Positions 15,312-23,798 of a stretch of DNA of 64,000 bases are shown piece by piece. A model generated the notes under the pieces. It was not told where the DNA came from and searched no databases. It saw nothing but the letters and a program-made list of their open reading frames with translations. Numbering within the stretch: the first letter of the stretch is position 1; every line of letters begins with the position of its first letter. Source of the stretch: Acidobacteriota bacterium (lineage in GTDB: Bacteria; Acidobacteriota; Terriglobia; Terriglobales; Acidobacteriaceae); assembly GCA_018268855.1 (NCBI GenBank), contig JAFDVR010000002.1, positions 62,001-126,000 on the forward strand. The letters run 5' to 3'. A program made the position numbers and the translations under genes.

Positions 15312-16466
15312 TTACCAGAAATGCGTAGCAACAAGCGTAGGTGTGGAGGGCGTGGTTTCAATAACGGAGACGTGAATGACCGCCTGGAAGTTTTTCTTTT
15401 GCCAGTTGCTATCGTGACCTTGAACAATTTGAGAAAACAGATCGGGGCGGAAAAAGAAATGGGCAGCGCTCTCTGTGCCGAAGGTAGTGATGCCGGCGGC
15501 GATGAGGATGATCTGTCCTGACGCAGCATCGAAGAGGCGGCACACAATCGCATAGTCTTCGGAAGCGTAGCCGTTTCTGGTCCTGATAGGGCCATAGGTC
15601 TGTTTGGTAAAGCTGTCGACAATCGATCCGCCGGGCGCGCCGTCCACATTGCGAACAAGCGAGTATCGCAGCGCCTGTGTCATTCGTGTGGTCCAAACGG
15701 AAGAGAAGCCCCCAAGCAGCAGGCTGGGCTGTTCACACAATTGAGCAAAGGTAAGATCGGAGCCGAACCGGAGACGGTAGGGGTAGCGCACACTCACAAA
15801 ATATTCCGCCGCTTCGTTCGCTGCGGCTGCTGCTCCCATGCCAACGCGCTCGGTGATCGATCCATCCTCAGCGGCAAGCAGAGGGATGGCAATCAAAAGG
15901 GGCCTGCCTGTGGCAAAGACCGGCTGCCAGAACTGCTCAAGTGGAGTCGAAGGGCGTTGAGCATACTTTATGACCGGCCATGCAGCAAGGCCGGCAGCGC
16001 AAGCCGCTCCTGTCCACAACATGGCGCGCCGCGACATCTTCGAAGAATGGTTTGCTATAGGCCCAGGAGGCGAAGGGAGAGGCGTGGTGATTTCAGGTGT
16101 CTTCTTCTGAATGCGAGGAATGTATCCGCCGAGAGGCAGATCGATACGCACCGCCGTATCGGGATGTTGCTGATAAAACTCGGCGAGACGTTTTCGAACT
16201 TCGCGCGCCTTGACTCGGACCAGCGAATCCTCACCGGGTTCAAAATGATGGTCCTTGCCAAACACTTCTATGGCGATGGTGCGTTCTTTGATCGCATCGC
16301 CACGTCCCTGCAATGTTTCGTGGACAACAAAGCTGAGGAACTGCTGACATCGACGACTTGCGGAAAACGACTCGCTCGCCAAAATCTCCTCAAGATGTCC
16401 GATGGTCTGGCCCTCAGAGATGGGCGTTGGCGGAGTTTTTGTCTCCACATACATAGTGCGGGTCAT
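15312..16466 (-). CDS. Membrane-tethered regulator-like protein of acidobacterial type, 384 aa
   Basis: Residues 20-100 form a domain I know only from acidobacterial proteins, with RRCQQFLSFVVHETLQGR, IKERTIAIEVFG and LVRVKAREVRKRLAEFY; it looks like a winged-helix DNA-binding domain. A proline-rich linker and one membrane helix (about 148-166) follow. The C-terminal 220 residues, presumably periplasmic, contain a LLLGGFSSVWTTRM segment, an EDYAIVCRLFD segment and the ending LVATHFW seen in this family. I infer a transmembrane sensor-regulator. It is divergent from the TonB receptor at 16672. The start (ATG at 16466) is uncertain, with weak ribosome binding signals. Confidence 0.6.
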   Translation of the reverse strand: MTRTMYVETKTPPTPISEGQTIGHLEEILASESFSASRRCQQFLSFVVHETLQGRGDAIKERTIAIEVFGKDHHFEPGEDSLVRVKAREVRKRLAEFYQQHPDTAVRIDLPLGGYIPRIQKKTPEITTPLPSPPGPIANHSSKMSRRAMLWTGAACAAGLAAWPVIKYAQRPSTPLEQFWQPVFATGRPLLIAIPLLAAEDGSITERVGMGAAAAANEAAEYFVSVRYPYRLRFGSDLTFAQLCEQPSLLLGGFSSVWTTRMTQALRYSLVRNVDGAPGGSIVDSFTKQTYGPIRTRNGYASEDYAIVCRLFDAASGQIILIAAGITTFGTESAAHFFFRPDLFSQIVQGHDSNWQKKNFQAVIHVSVIETTPSTPTLVATHFW

Positions 16467-16671
16467 CGTAACACCCGCGTAACATTCTTCGGAAGACCTA
16501 TCCAACAGGAAGAATCCAAGCCACTTATCTGGTTTCTTCAAAAAGAAACAGTAACTCTTCTTCGTAGCCTTGTAATCTCCGGCTTTGCGGCGCAGCATTC
16601 ATTCCGAACTGCAAAACTGCCATGCCTAGAACTCAGAAATGGGGCCGCATGGATTTCGGAGGACATGCACG

Positions 16672-19600
16672 ATGTCGCAGATATCGATGTTACGGACGCA
16701 AGGTGCCGTACGGAGATCATTCAGATGCTCTTTGTCTCGGATATGGATAGGCAGCCTGGTTCTTCTGGCGCTGCTATGTGCAGCGCGTGTGGGCTCGGCC
16801 CAGGTGGACGCCGGTTCGCTGACGGGTGAAGTGAAAGATGCCACGGGTGCGAGCATCCCCGGAGCCAGGGCGGAACTGCGCAATGAAAACACAGGCGTGG
16901 TCGCCACCAGCACAACGGATGAGGGTGGCAACTACAGCTTCTCTCCTCTCCGGATTGGTACCTATACGCTCACCATCTCCAAAGAAGGCTTTACCAATCA
17001 GAAGATCGAGCACCTGAAGGTCAACATCCAGCAGCAGATTTCGCTGCCGGTCACCCTGGCTCTCCAATCGCTGAACACCAATGTGGAAGTGACCACACAG
17101 GCCGAACTGCTTCAAACGCAGAGTGGTTCCGTTGGTCAGGTTGTGGAGCAAAAGCAGATCAACGATCTGCCTCTGAATGGCCGTAACTACTTCTTCCTCG
17201 CGCAGCTCGCTCCCGGAGTCACCTTTGGACAATCGGATACGCGCGGTGAAAACGGCAATGGACGGTTCGTGGCCAACGGCATGCGCGCTACGCAGAACGA
17301 TTACCTGCTCGACGGCATCGACAACAACAGCTCCATCGTTTCGCTACAGAACGGCAAAGATTTCGTTATCCAGACGCCTGTCGATGCACTCTCCGAGTTC
17401 AAAATTCAGACCAACAGCTACAACGCAGAATTTGGCCGCGCTGCCGGTGCGGTGCTGAACGCAACGGTCAAATCGGGTACGAACCAGTTCCACGGCGATG
17501 TTTGGGAGTTCGTCCGCAACGACGTGCTGGATGCCAATGATGCGATCCTGAAGCGCAGCGGAAAGCCGCGTCCGCCATTCACGCGTCACCAGTTTGGCGG
17601 TACACTCGGCGGCCCCGTGTGGATTCCGAAGATCTACAACGGACGCGATCGCACATTCTTTTTCTTCGATTTTGAAGGACTGAGGCAGTCGCAAGGCAAC
17701 ACGCTTACGGGCACCGTGCCTACCGCGGCACAACGCGCATCGGGATATACCGACTTCAGCGACCTGCTGACTGCACCAGGTACGCCGTTTACGGACGCAA
17801 ACAGCGTGTCGTATCACCGAGGGACGGTCTTCGATCCTTCAACCACCACAGCAAAGGGCAGTACCTTTGTCCGCTCGCCTTTCCCCGGCAATAAGATTCC
17901 CGTATCACGCCTCGATCCGAACGCAGTTGCGCTGTTGAACCTACTGCCAGCGCCGACGAATAATGCTTTGACCAGCAACTACGTCACTTCACCAACCTAT
18001 CGCGACAACTACAACAGTTACGACATTCGCATCGACCAGCAGATGGGAGAGCATGACTATCTGTTCGGTCGATATTCATACAACTTTCATCATCAGGACC
18101 ATCCGGGCATCTTTGCTCTGTATCAGAAGGGCTACGCCGATGGCGGCAACTCTTCCGCGCAGAGCATCTATGACGACACGGCGCGCAACTTCGCCTTTGG
18201 GTATACGCACACCTTCAATTCGCGCCTGGTGAACGATCTGCGTATCGGCGTAAACCGTGAAGTCGTCTTCTTCCACCAGTTCAACTATGCGGAGCCGGAC
18301 ATTCCGGCCCAATTCAATATTCAAGGCATTCCGCAAACGCCGAACAATGGCGGCTTGCCATCCTTGAACGCTGGCAACCTGACAGGATTTGGTGCGTTCA
18401 CCTTCCAGCCCGGCCAGAAGTACGGCACTACGCCGCAGATCAATGACGATGTCACCATTGTGCGCGGACGTCACAGCATGAAGGTTGGGTTTGAAGGCCA
18501 GCGTGTGTACTCGCCCTACCAGCAGCCCCCTGCCTCGCGTGGCACCTTTACGTGGAGCGGCTTGTACACCTCCGTCTATGGACAAACCGACGGCTATACC
18601 GGCATTGCGCAGATGCTGCTGCTGCCTACTGGCACCTCCAACATTGCCGGCGCCAACAGCGTACGCATTACATCCAACACGCGCCATCACCTGGTGCGCA
18701 ACTATATCGGCGCATACTTCCAGGACGACTGGAAGGTTCTGGACAAACTGACACTCAACCTTGGTCTGCGTTACGACTACTACAGCACGCTGGGCGATCA
18801 GCAGGGACAGGTTGCGAACTTCGTCCCGAATGAAGGGCGAGTTGGCGGCACTTATTATGTAACACCGCAGGTGAATGCCGCTTTGACAACTGCTTTTACG
18901 GCTGCTTTGGCCCAGGAGGGCGTCACAGTGCAGCAGGTAACCAATAATGTTGCGCTGGCGCAGAGGCTGAACTTCTCGCCACGCATAGGCTTTGCCTTCC
19001 AGGCGACAAACAAGCTGGTTCTGCGTGGCGGCTTTGGCGTGTTTTTTGGCGGCGTGGAGAACATCGGCGGATCGCCGCTCTACTCCGGCAACTTCCCCGT
19101 GGAGATTTCGATTACCAAGTCGGCGGCAAACGGCGCCACACCATTAGCACCCGATAACTCCATCGGTCTGCTGGAAACGACGTTCTCTACGCTTCAAGCC
19201 ACGCCAGCACTGGCGCCGCCTTCAGGGATCGGGTTAATCGGCATTGCTCGCAAGGTACCGACGAACTATGCGGAAGCATATAACCTGTCGATGCAATACC
19301 AGATCAACCGCTCCATGGCCATCACCGTTGGATATGTAGGCTCTGTGGAGCGTCATATTCAGGCCTTCTTCGATCCAAATCTTCCTGGCCAGCTTGCGCC
19401 TGTGGGCACAAACCTCACCACCATTACTCCGTATCCGAAAACGGCTTTGACGGGTGGCTTCTTCACCAGCACTGGAGGTTCGTCTTCCTATAACTCCGGT
19501 CAGATCAATCTAGAGACGCGGCACTGGCGCGGACTTACTTTCCTCACCAACTTCGCTTATCAACGCTCCATGACGAATGCGCGCGATCCACTGGAAGGTG

Positions 19601-20244
19601 GTGTTGGTGGTTATCGTGCTCCGTGGCTGCCTGGTTTTGGTATCGGCGCCGACTGGCAGCGTGCCGACTACGATGTAAAGCGTGTCTTTCACTCCAGTGG
19701 AACGTACGATCTGCCCTACGGGCGTGGGCGGCACTTCGGCGGAAATGCGAACCGTATGGAACAGATACTGCTCGGTGGCTGGACTTTAAATGCGATTGCC
19801 ACGGTACAGGATGGCCAGCCTTTCTCAGTCCCGTGCCGTACGGCGACAGCGCAGAGCATGGGCTGCTTCGCTCCACTGCTGCCTGGACAGAATCCATACA
19901 AGAACAGCACGGTCGATCACTTCATCGACCTGAGCTCAGATACATTCGGCCAACCTCCGCCGGTGACCGCAACAAACGCGTCTGTTGCTTCCCTTGGCAG
20001 CAAAGGGTCACAGGTCACTGGGCCTCCGTTCCGCCGGCTGGATGCTTCTATCTTCAAACAATTCCATTTCACGGAGCGGTATTATCTGGAACTACGCGGC
20101 GAGGTCTTCAATGTGACCAATACCGCAAACTATGCCAATCCCACCTCTGCGAACCTGAGCGCAGCTTCCTCTAAGTTGACGGCGACGCGCGATTCACCCA
20201 ACGATCCGCGTGAAGTTCAACTCGCAGCGAAGTTCTACTGGTAA
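16672..20244 (+). CDS. TonB-dependent receptor, Oar-like, with carboxypeptidase-regulatory domain, 1190 aa
   Basis: The ATG at 16672 follows GGAGG by nine bases. A signal peptide (IWIGSLVLLALLCAARVGSAQ) leads into a carboxypeptidase-regulatory/CNA-B-like domain (GSLTGEVKDATGASIPGARAE). A plug domain follows (QINDLPLNGRNYFFLAQL; DYLLDGIDNN), then a long beta-barrel ending in the aromatic AKFYW expected for outer-membrane insertion. Such receptors import large ligands across the outer membrane with energy from TonB-ExbBD. A sulfatase gene follows after 28 bases and a membrane regulator is divergent, so the ligand may be a sulfated compound (inference). Confidence 0.9.
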   Translation: MSQISMLRTQGAVRRSFRCSLSRIWIGSLVLLALLCAARVGSAQVDAGSLTGEVKDATGASIPGARAELRNENTGVVATSTTDEGGNYSFSPLRIGTYTLTISKEGFTNQKIEHLKVNIQQQISLPVTLALQSLNTNVEVTTQAELLQTQSGSVGQVVEQKQINDLPLNGRNYFFLAQLAPGVTFGQSDTRGENGNGRFVANGMRATQNDYLLDGIDNNSSIVSLQNGKDFVIQTPVDALSEFKIQTNSYNAEFGRAAGAVLNATVKSGTNQFHGDVWEFVRNDVLDANDAILKRSGKPRPPFTRHQFGGTLGGPVWIPKIYNGRDRTFFFFDFEGLRQSQGNTLTGTVPTAAQRASGYTDFSDLLTAPGTPFTDANSVSYHRGTVFDPSTTTAKGSTFVRSPFPGNKIPVSRLDPNAVALLNLLPAPTNNALTSNYVTSPTYRDNYNSYDIRIDQQMGEHDYLFGRYSYNFHHQDHPGIFALYQKGYADGGNSSAQSIYDDTARNFAFGYTHTFNSRLVNDLRIGVNREVVFFHQFNYAEPDIPAQFNIQGIPQTPNNGGLPSLNAGNLTGFGAFTFQPGQKYGTTPQINDDVTIVRGRHSMKVGFEGQRVYSPYQQPPASRGTFTWSGLYTSVYGQTDGYTGIAQMLLLPTGTSNIAGANSVRITSNTRHHLVRNYIGAYFQDDWKVLDKLTLNLGLRYDYYSTLGDQQGQVANFVPNEGRVGGTYYVTPQVNAALTTAFTAALAQEGVTVQQVTNNVALAQRLNFSPRIGFAFQATNKLVLRGGFGVFFGGVENIGGSPLYSGNFPVEISITKSAANGATPLAPDNSIGLLETTFSTLQATPALAPPSGIGLIGIARKVPTNYAEAYNLSMQYQINRSMAITVGYVGSVERHIQAFFDPNLPGQLAPVGTNLTTITPYPKTALTGGFFTSTGGSSSYNSGQINLETRHWRGLTFLTNFAYQRSMTNARDPLEGGVGGYRAPWLPGFGIGADWQRADYDVKRVFHSSGTYDLPYGRGRHFGGNANRMEQILLGGWTLNAIATVQDGQPFSVPCRTATAQSMGCFAPLLPGQNPYKNSTVDHFIDLSSDTFGQPPPVTATNASVASLGSKGSQVTGPPFRRLDASIFKQFHFTERYYLELRGEVFNVTNTANYANPTSANLSAASSKLTATRDSPNDPREVQLAAKFYW

Positions 20245-20272
20245 TAATGGAATCGCCTCACGTGGAGAAGGA

Positions 20273-21766
20273 ATGAATCGGCGGAGTTTTCTTGAAGGTC
20301 TTGCTGGAGCGGCGGCGCTATCGCAGTTTTCTCATATTGCGATAGCGCAATCCGCAAAATCGAAAACAAATAAACCCAACATCGTGCTGATGCTGGTGGA
20401 CGATCTGGGCTATGGCGACTTTGCTTGTTATGGCAGCACCTTTCACGAGACGCCGAACATCGACCGGCTGGCACGCGAGGGCATGAAGTTCACCAATGCC
20501 TATGCGGCTGCGCCAGTATGTTCTCCCAGCCGCGCAGGCATCATGACAGGGCAGGCCCCGGCGCGGCTTCAGCTTACGCAGTGGATTCCCGGCGTGATCT
20601 ATCCGCACAAAAAATTAACGGAGCCATCCCCGGCGCTGCATCTGCCGAAGGGCGTTCCCACGCTGGCGAGCGAGTTGAAAGCACTCGGCTATCAGACTGC
20701 GTCGATCGGCAAGTGGCATCTGGGTAAAGAAGGCTATTATCCGGAGAACTTCGGCTTCGACGTGAATGTGGCGGGCGATAATCACGGTCATCCCGCTCCG
20801 CCGCACGGATACTTCGGTCCTTTCAAGTATCACAACCTTACCGGTTACACCCAGCAGGACAATCTCACTGAAGTGCTCACGCAGAAGACGGATGAGTTTC
20901 TGGAGCAGGCCGCACCGAAGGGGCCATTCTTTCTCTATCTGGCCGAGTACGCCGTGCATATGCCACTGCAGGAGAGGCCGGAGCACATCGCAAAATACAA
21001 ACGCAAGAACCACAACCAGGATGAGCCCGACCCGGTATATGCTGCCATGGTGGAGAGCGTGGACACAGCGCTCGGTCGTGTGCGCGCCAAGCTGGAGCAG
21101 CTCGGCGTGGCGGACAACACCATCATCGTGCTGACCTCGGACAATGGCGGCGTCGGCTTTCAGGGCCGCAGCCTGCATCGCATTGGGGATAACGGTCCAC
21201 TACACGGCGGCAAAGGATTCATGTACGAAGGCGGCATCCGCGAGCCGCTGATTGTGCATTGGCCGGGCGTGACGAAGGCAGGCAGCATCTCCGATGTTCC
21301 GGTGTGGGGATGCGATTTTCTGCCGACATTTATTTCCATGGCAGGTGGCCCGCTGGCAACCCGTACCACACCATGCGACGGTCTCGACATCTCACCGCTG
21401 CTGCGCGGCACGGGCTCTCTCCATCGCGACACGCTCTACTGGCACTATCCGCATTACAGCGACCAGGGCGGAACGCCCACAGGCGGCATGCGGCAGGGCG
21501 ACTGGAAGCTGATCGAGTTTTTTGAAGACGGCCATCTTGAGCTTTACAACCTGAAGCTCGATGAAGGTGAACAGTACGATTTCGCCTCAACTTACTCCGA
21601 CAAGGCAATGCAGATGCACGCGCAGCTCAAGCAATGGCGCGAGGGCCTGCATGCGCAGATGCCGTCGCCAAACCCCAACTACGATCCATCCAAAGCAGGC
21701 GCGCACGAAGGCATTCTTGGATGCAGCGCAAAAGCGCCCGCAGGTGGGCGTTGCTGGGAAGATTAG
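20273..21766 (+). CDS. Sulfatase (formylglycine-dependent, Tat-exported), 497 aa
   Basis: The ATG at 20273 follows GGAGAAGG. The N-terminus MNRRSFLEGLAGAAAL is a twin-arginine signal. The catalytic motif is C83-SPSR, where Cys becomes formylglycine. Metal-binding residues are in NIVLMLVDDLGYGD and LTSDNGGVG, and KWHLG is present. The enzyme hydrolyses sulfate esters in the periplasm. It is very similar in sequence to the broken gene at 39615-41100. It is probably in an operon with the TonB receptor 28 bases upstream. Activity requires a formylglycine-generating enzyme not seen in the window. Confidence 0.93.
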   Translation: MNRRSFLEGLAGAAALSQFSHIAIAQSAKSKTNKPNIVLMLVDDLGYGDFACYGSTFHETPNIDRLAREGMKFTNAYAAAPVCSPSRAGIMTGQAPARLQLTQWIPGVIYPHKKLTEPSPALHLPKGVPTLASELKALGYQTASIGKWHLGKEGYYPENFGFDVNVAGDNHGHPAPPHGYFGPFKYHNLTGYTQQDNLTEVLTQKTDEFLEQAAPKGPFFLYLAEYAVHMPLQERPEHIAKYKRKNHNQDEPDPVYAAMVESVDTALGRVRAKLEQLGVADNTIIVLTSDNGGVGFQGRSLHRIGDNGPLHGGKGFMYEGGIREPLIVHWPGVTKAGSISDVPVWGCDFLPTFISMAGGPLATRTTPCDGLDISPLLRGTGSLHRDTLYWHYPHYSDQGGTPTGGMRQGDWKLIEFFEDGHLELYNLKLDEGEQYDFASTYSDKAMQMHAQLKQWREGLHAQMPSPNPNYDPSKAGAHEGILGCSAKAPAGGRCWED

Positions 21767-21773
21767 GTTTTCC

Positions 21774-22655
21774 CTACGGTCCTGTGGCGTTGTCGACATT
21801 CATGTTGCCGATGGCCATTTTGTTGATGATCTGCTGGATAAAGACGCTTCGCACATGGATGCGGCGGCCGATGTCCGGCAAAAATTCTGCAAGCAGATTG
21901 CCAATCGGATCCGTCGCATAGCCAATGGCGATGCGCTTGCCCGTGGATGCGGCGTCACGCTGAATGCCTGGAACATACAGGTTCGCAAGTTCATTGCCGA
22001 TGGGATACGTCAGCAGCGTGGAGTAGTTGGGAATGGTGCGTCCGTGGTCGCTCTGCGAGATCGCAGTACGGCTGATCGCATGCCAGATGCGCCGCTTGAT
22101 GGAGGCCTCAGGCATGCGGTGATATCGCGGGTCCTGATGCGCGATAGCTGGAATGGCGAAGGTACCGAAGAACTCGGCTGTGAGGGAGCCAGTGACACCC
22201 ACTCCAAAATTTTTGCCGAAGCCCTTCAGGCCCGGTCCATATGGCCCATGTGAGTCGGATGCGACGTTCACAGCGGAAAAAAACGCTGTTACTCCAAGGT
22301 TGAAAGGATCGCTGAAGTTTTGAGCGGCAAGAACCAGCTTGTCCTTGGGTGTGAGAATGGGTACAGGCGAGCGGGAATTGAGCACAAACTGTCTATTGGT
22401 GGGAGGACACCCCAGGTCGGAAGGACGGCAGGGTTTGATCCGGCGGTTCAGAGCGTCTTGCTGGGCCGTTTTGGCATCCGGCGCAGGGGGTGTTGTTACT
22501 ATCACGCTCTGCGTGTCCTCCGGCAGATGCAGCTTGGCATAGGAGGGAGCGTCCGGCAAAGGCCCTGCGGTTTGCGCATAGAGAGGTATAGTCAGCGCAA
22601 ACACTGCTGCCGCAATCCACCTTAACCGCAACACAGAACCGAAGGCCCACACCAT
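21774..22655 (-). CDS. Exported hypothetical protein, acidobacterial type, 293 aa
   Basis: A signal peptide (RWIAAAVFALTIPLYAQ) is followed by a proline-rich stretch (about 30-65), a CRPSDLGCPP cysteine pair, and a long region with glycine-rich hydrophobic segments (GVGVTGSLTAEFFGTFAIPAI) and DPRYHRMP. I recall similar proteins in other acidobacteria but no known function. Its stop lies 7 bases from the sulfatase stop, so the genes converge. An envelope location is likely. Confidence 0.65.
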   Translation of the reverse strand: MVWAFGSVLRLRWIAAAVFALTIPLYAQTAGPLPDAPSYAKLHLPEDTQSVIVTTPPAPDAKTAQQDALNRRIKPCRPSDLGCPPTNRQFVLNSRSPVPILTPKDKLVLAAQNFSDPFNLGVTAFFSAVNVASDSHGPYGPGLKGFGKNFGVGVTGSLTAEFFGTFAIPAIAHQDPRYHRMPEASIKRRIWHAISRTAISQSDHGRTIPNYSTLLTYPIGNELANLYVPGIQRDAASTGKRIAIGYATDPIGNLLAEFLPDIGRRIHVRSVFIQQIINKMAIGNMNVDNATGP

Positions 22656-22815
22656 AGTTACTCCTAAAGACGTGTAACTGCGCAGGATGTTTCTCCTGCT
22701 GTGAAAACAGATGATGAAAATGGCTGGTTAATTAGCTGGGAACAGCGAATAGTTTCTCCATTGCATGAGACGGCGGAGAATCTCTCTAATCAAAGAGCGT
22801 GCCGGGAGAGACGTT

Positions 22816-22998
22816 ATGGCGGAATTCAAAGACAAAATGCAGGATGCCGTTCAAAATGCTGAGACGGAAGTGAAGCGACTGATCCAGTATTTGAACGATG
22901 AAGTGGTGCCAAAAGTCCGCAAAGAAGGAGCGGAAGCATTGGGAGCGGCGGCCGAGCAGTTGCGCGAACTCGCGCAGAGGCTGGAAAAAAGGCGCTGA
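22816..22998 (+). CDS. Small charged helical protein, 60 aa
   Basis: The ATG at 22816 follows GGGAGAG by five bases. The protein is almost entirely predicted helix, rich in Glu, Lys and Ala (TEVKRLIQYLNDEVVPKVRK; AAAEQLRELAQRLEKRR), and could form a coiled coil. Its stop is 5 bases before the rlpA start, so it is probably co-transcribed with rlpA. The function is unknown. Confidence 0.65.
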   Translation: MAEFKDKMQDAVQNAETEVKRLIQYLNDEVVPKVRKEGAEALGAAAEQLRELAQRLEKRR

Positions 22999-23003
22999 AT
23001 TCG

Positions 23004-23795
23004 TTGCAAATCCTAGGCAAAAATCGGCAAATAACCTGCGTTACGGCACTTTTGTGCATATTGATGACGGGGTGCCATAAGAAACCGCTGCAAACTTCTT
23101 CGCGCCGATATTCCCCTCCGCCTATTCAGACAACCCAGCGTGCTCCAGCGCATGTACCGAAAAGGCCGCAAATCATCGATCCGTCCGAAGATTCGAACCC
23201 AGGTGCGAACTCTGCTTCCCGTTACGATGGCATAGATACCGGACGTGTGAGTTCCACGGAGATTGGTCTGGCAAGCTGGTATGGTCCGCCGTATCACAAT
23301 CGCAGAGGCGCGAACGGAGAGATCTACGATCAGAACGCAATGACTGCTGCGCATCGCACACTTCCCATGGGAACCGTAGTGCGCGTGACCAATCTGCAGA
23401 CGGGCATGAGTACGAACGTGAAGATCACCGACCGCGGTCCATTTGTGCAGGGAAGAATCATCGATCTTTCTCTCGCGGCTGCAAAGGAAACCGGCCTGTA
23501 TCGCCTGGGTGTGGCGAAGGTGAAGATCGAGGTCTACGCCGCGCAAAGGCCTTTGACCGGCGGCAAGTGGTGCGTGCAGGTGGGCGCATTTCACGACGAA
23601 GACAATGCGCTGAAATTGAAGGATTCCATGATGCGCAGGTTCACGACAGCGAAGGTCATTGAGTTTCCCGGGCCCACGGGGCATTGGGTACGCATCAATC
23701 CTGCCGTGCCCGACAAAGCGCATGCACAGCAGGTAGCGGAAAGCGTGCGCTCGGCGGAACCTGACGCGCTGCCTTATCTGGTTAGATTGGATTAA
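23004..23795 (+). CDS. rlpA: RlpA-like lipoprotein with SPOR domain
   Basis: RlpA proteins cleave denuded glycan strands of peptidoglycan at the septum. The double-psi beta-barrel is seen as IGLASWYGPPYHNRRGANGE, then MTAAHRTLPMGTVVRVTN and VKITDRGPFVQGRIIDLS with the catalytic Asp. The C-terminal SPOR domain (KWCVQVGAFHDEDNALKLKD) binds denuded glycan. A TTG start at 23004 gives a hydrophobic segment ending in LMTGC24, a slightly atypical lipobox. The region between (residues 25-85) is Pro/Arg-rich linker. The gene converges on the peptidase gene with 3 bases between stops. Confidence 0.88.
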   Translation: MQILGKNRQITCVTALLCILMTGCHKKPLQTSSRRYSPPPIQTTQRAPAHVPKRPQIIDPSEDSNPGANSASRYDGIDTGRVSSTEIGLASWYGPPYHNRRGANGEIYDQNAMTAAHRTLPMGTVVRVTNLQTGMSTNVKITDRGPFVQGRIIDLSLAAAKETGLYRLGVAKVKIEVYAAQRPLTGGKWCVQVGAFHDEDNALKLKDSMMRRFTTAKVIEFPGPTGHWVRINPAVPDKAHAQQVAESVRSAEPDALPYLVRLD

Positions 23796-23798
23796 ACC

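Noticed and set aside
20245..20272. Possible separate promoter between TonB receptor and sulfatase
   Set aside because: Only 28 bases with a ribosome binding site and no -10/-35 pair; co-transcription is simpler.
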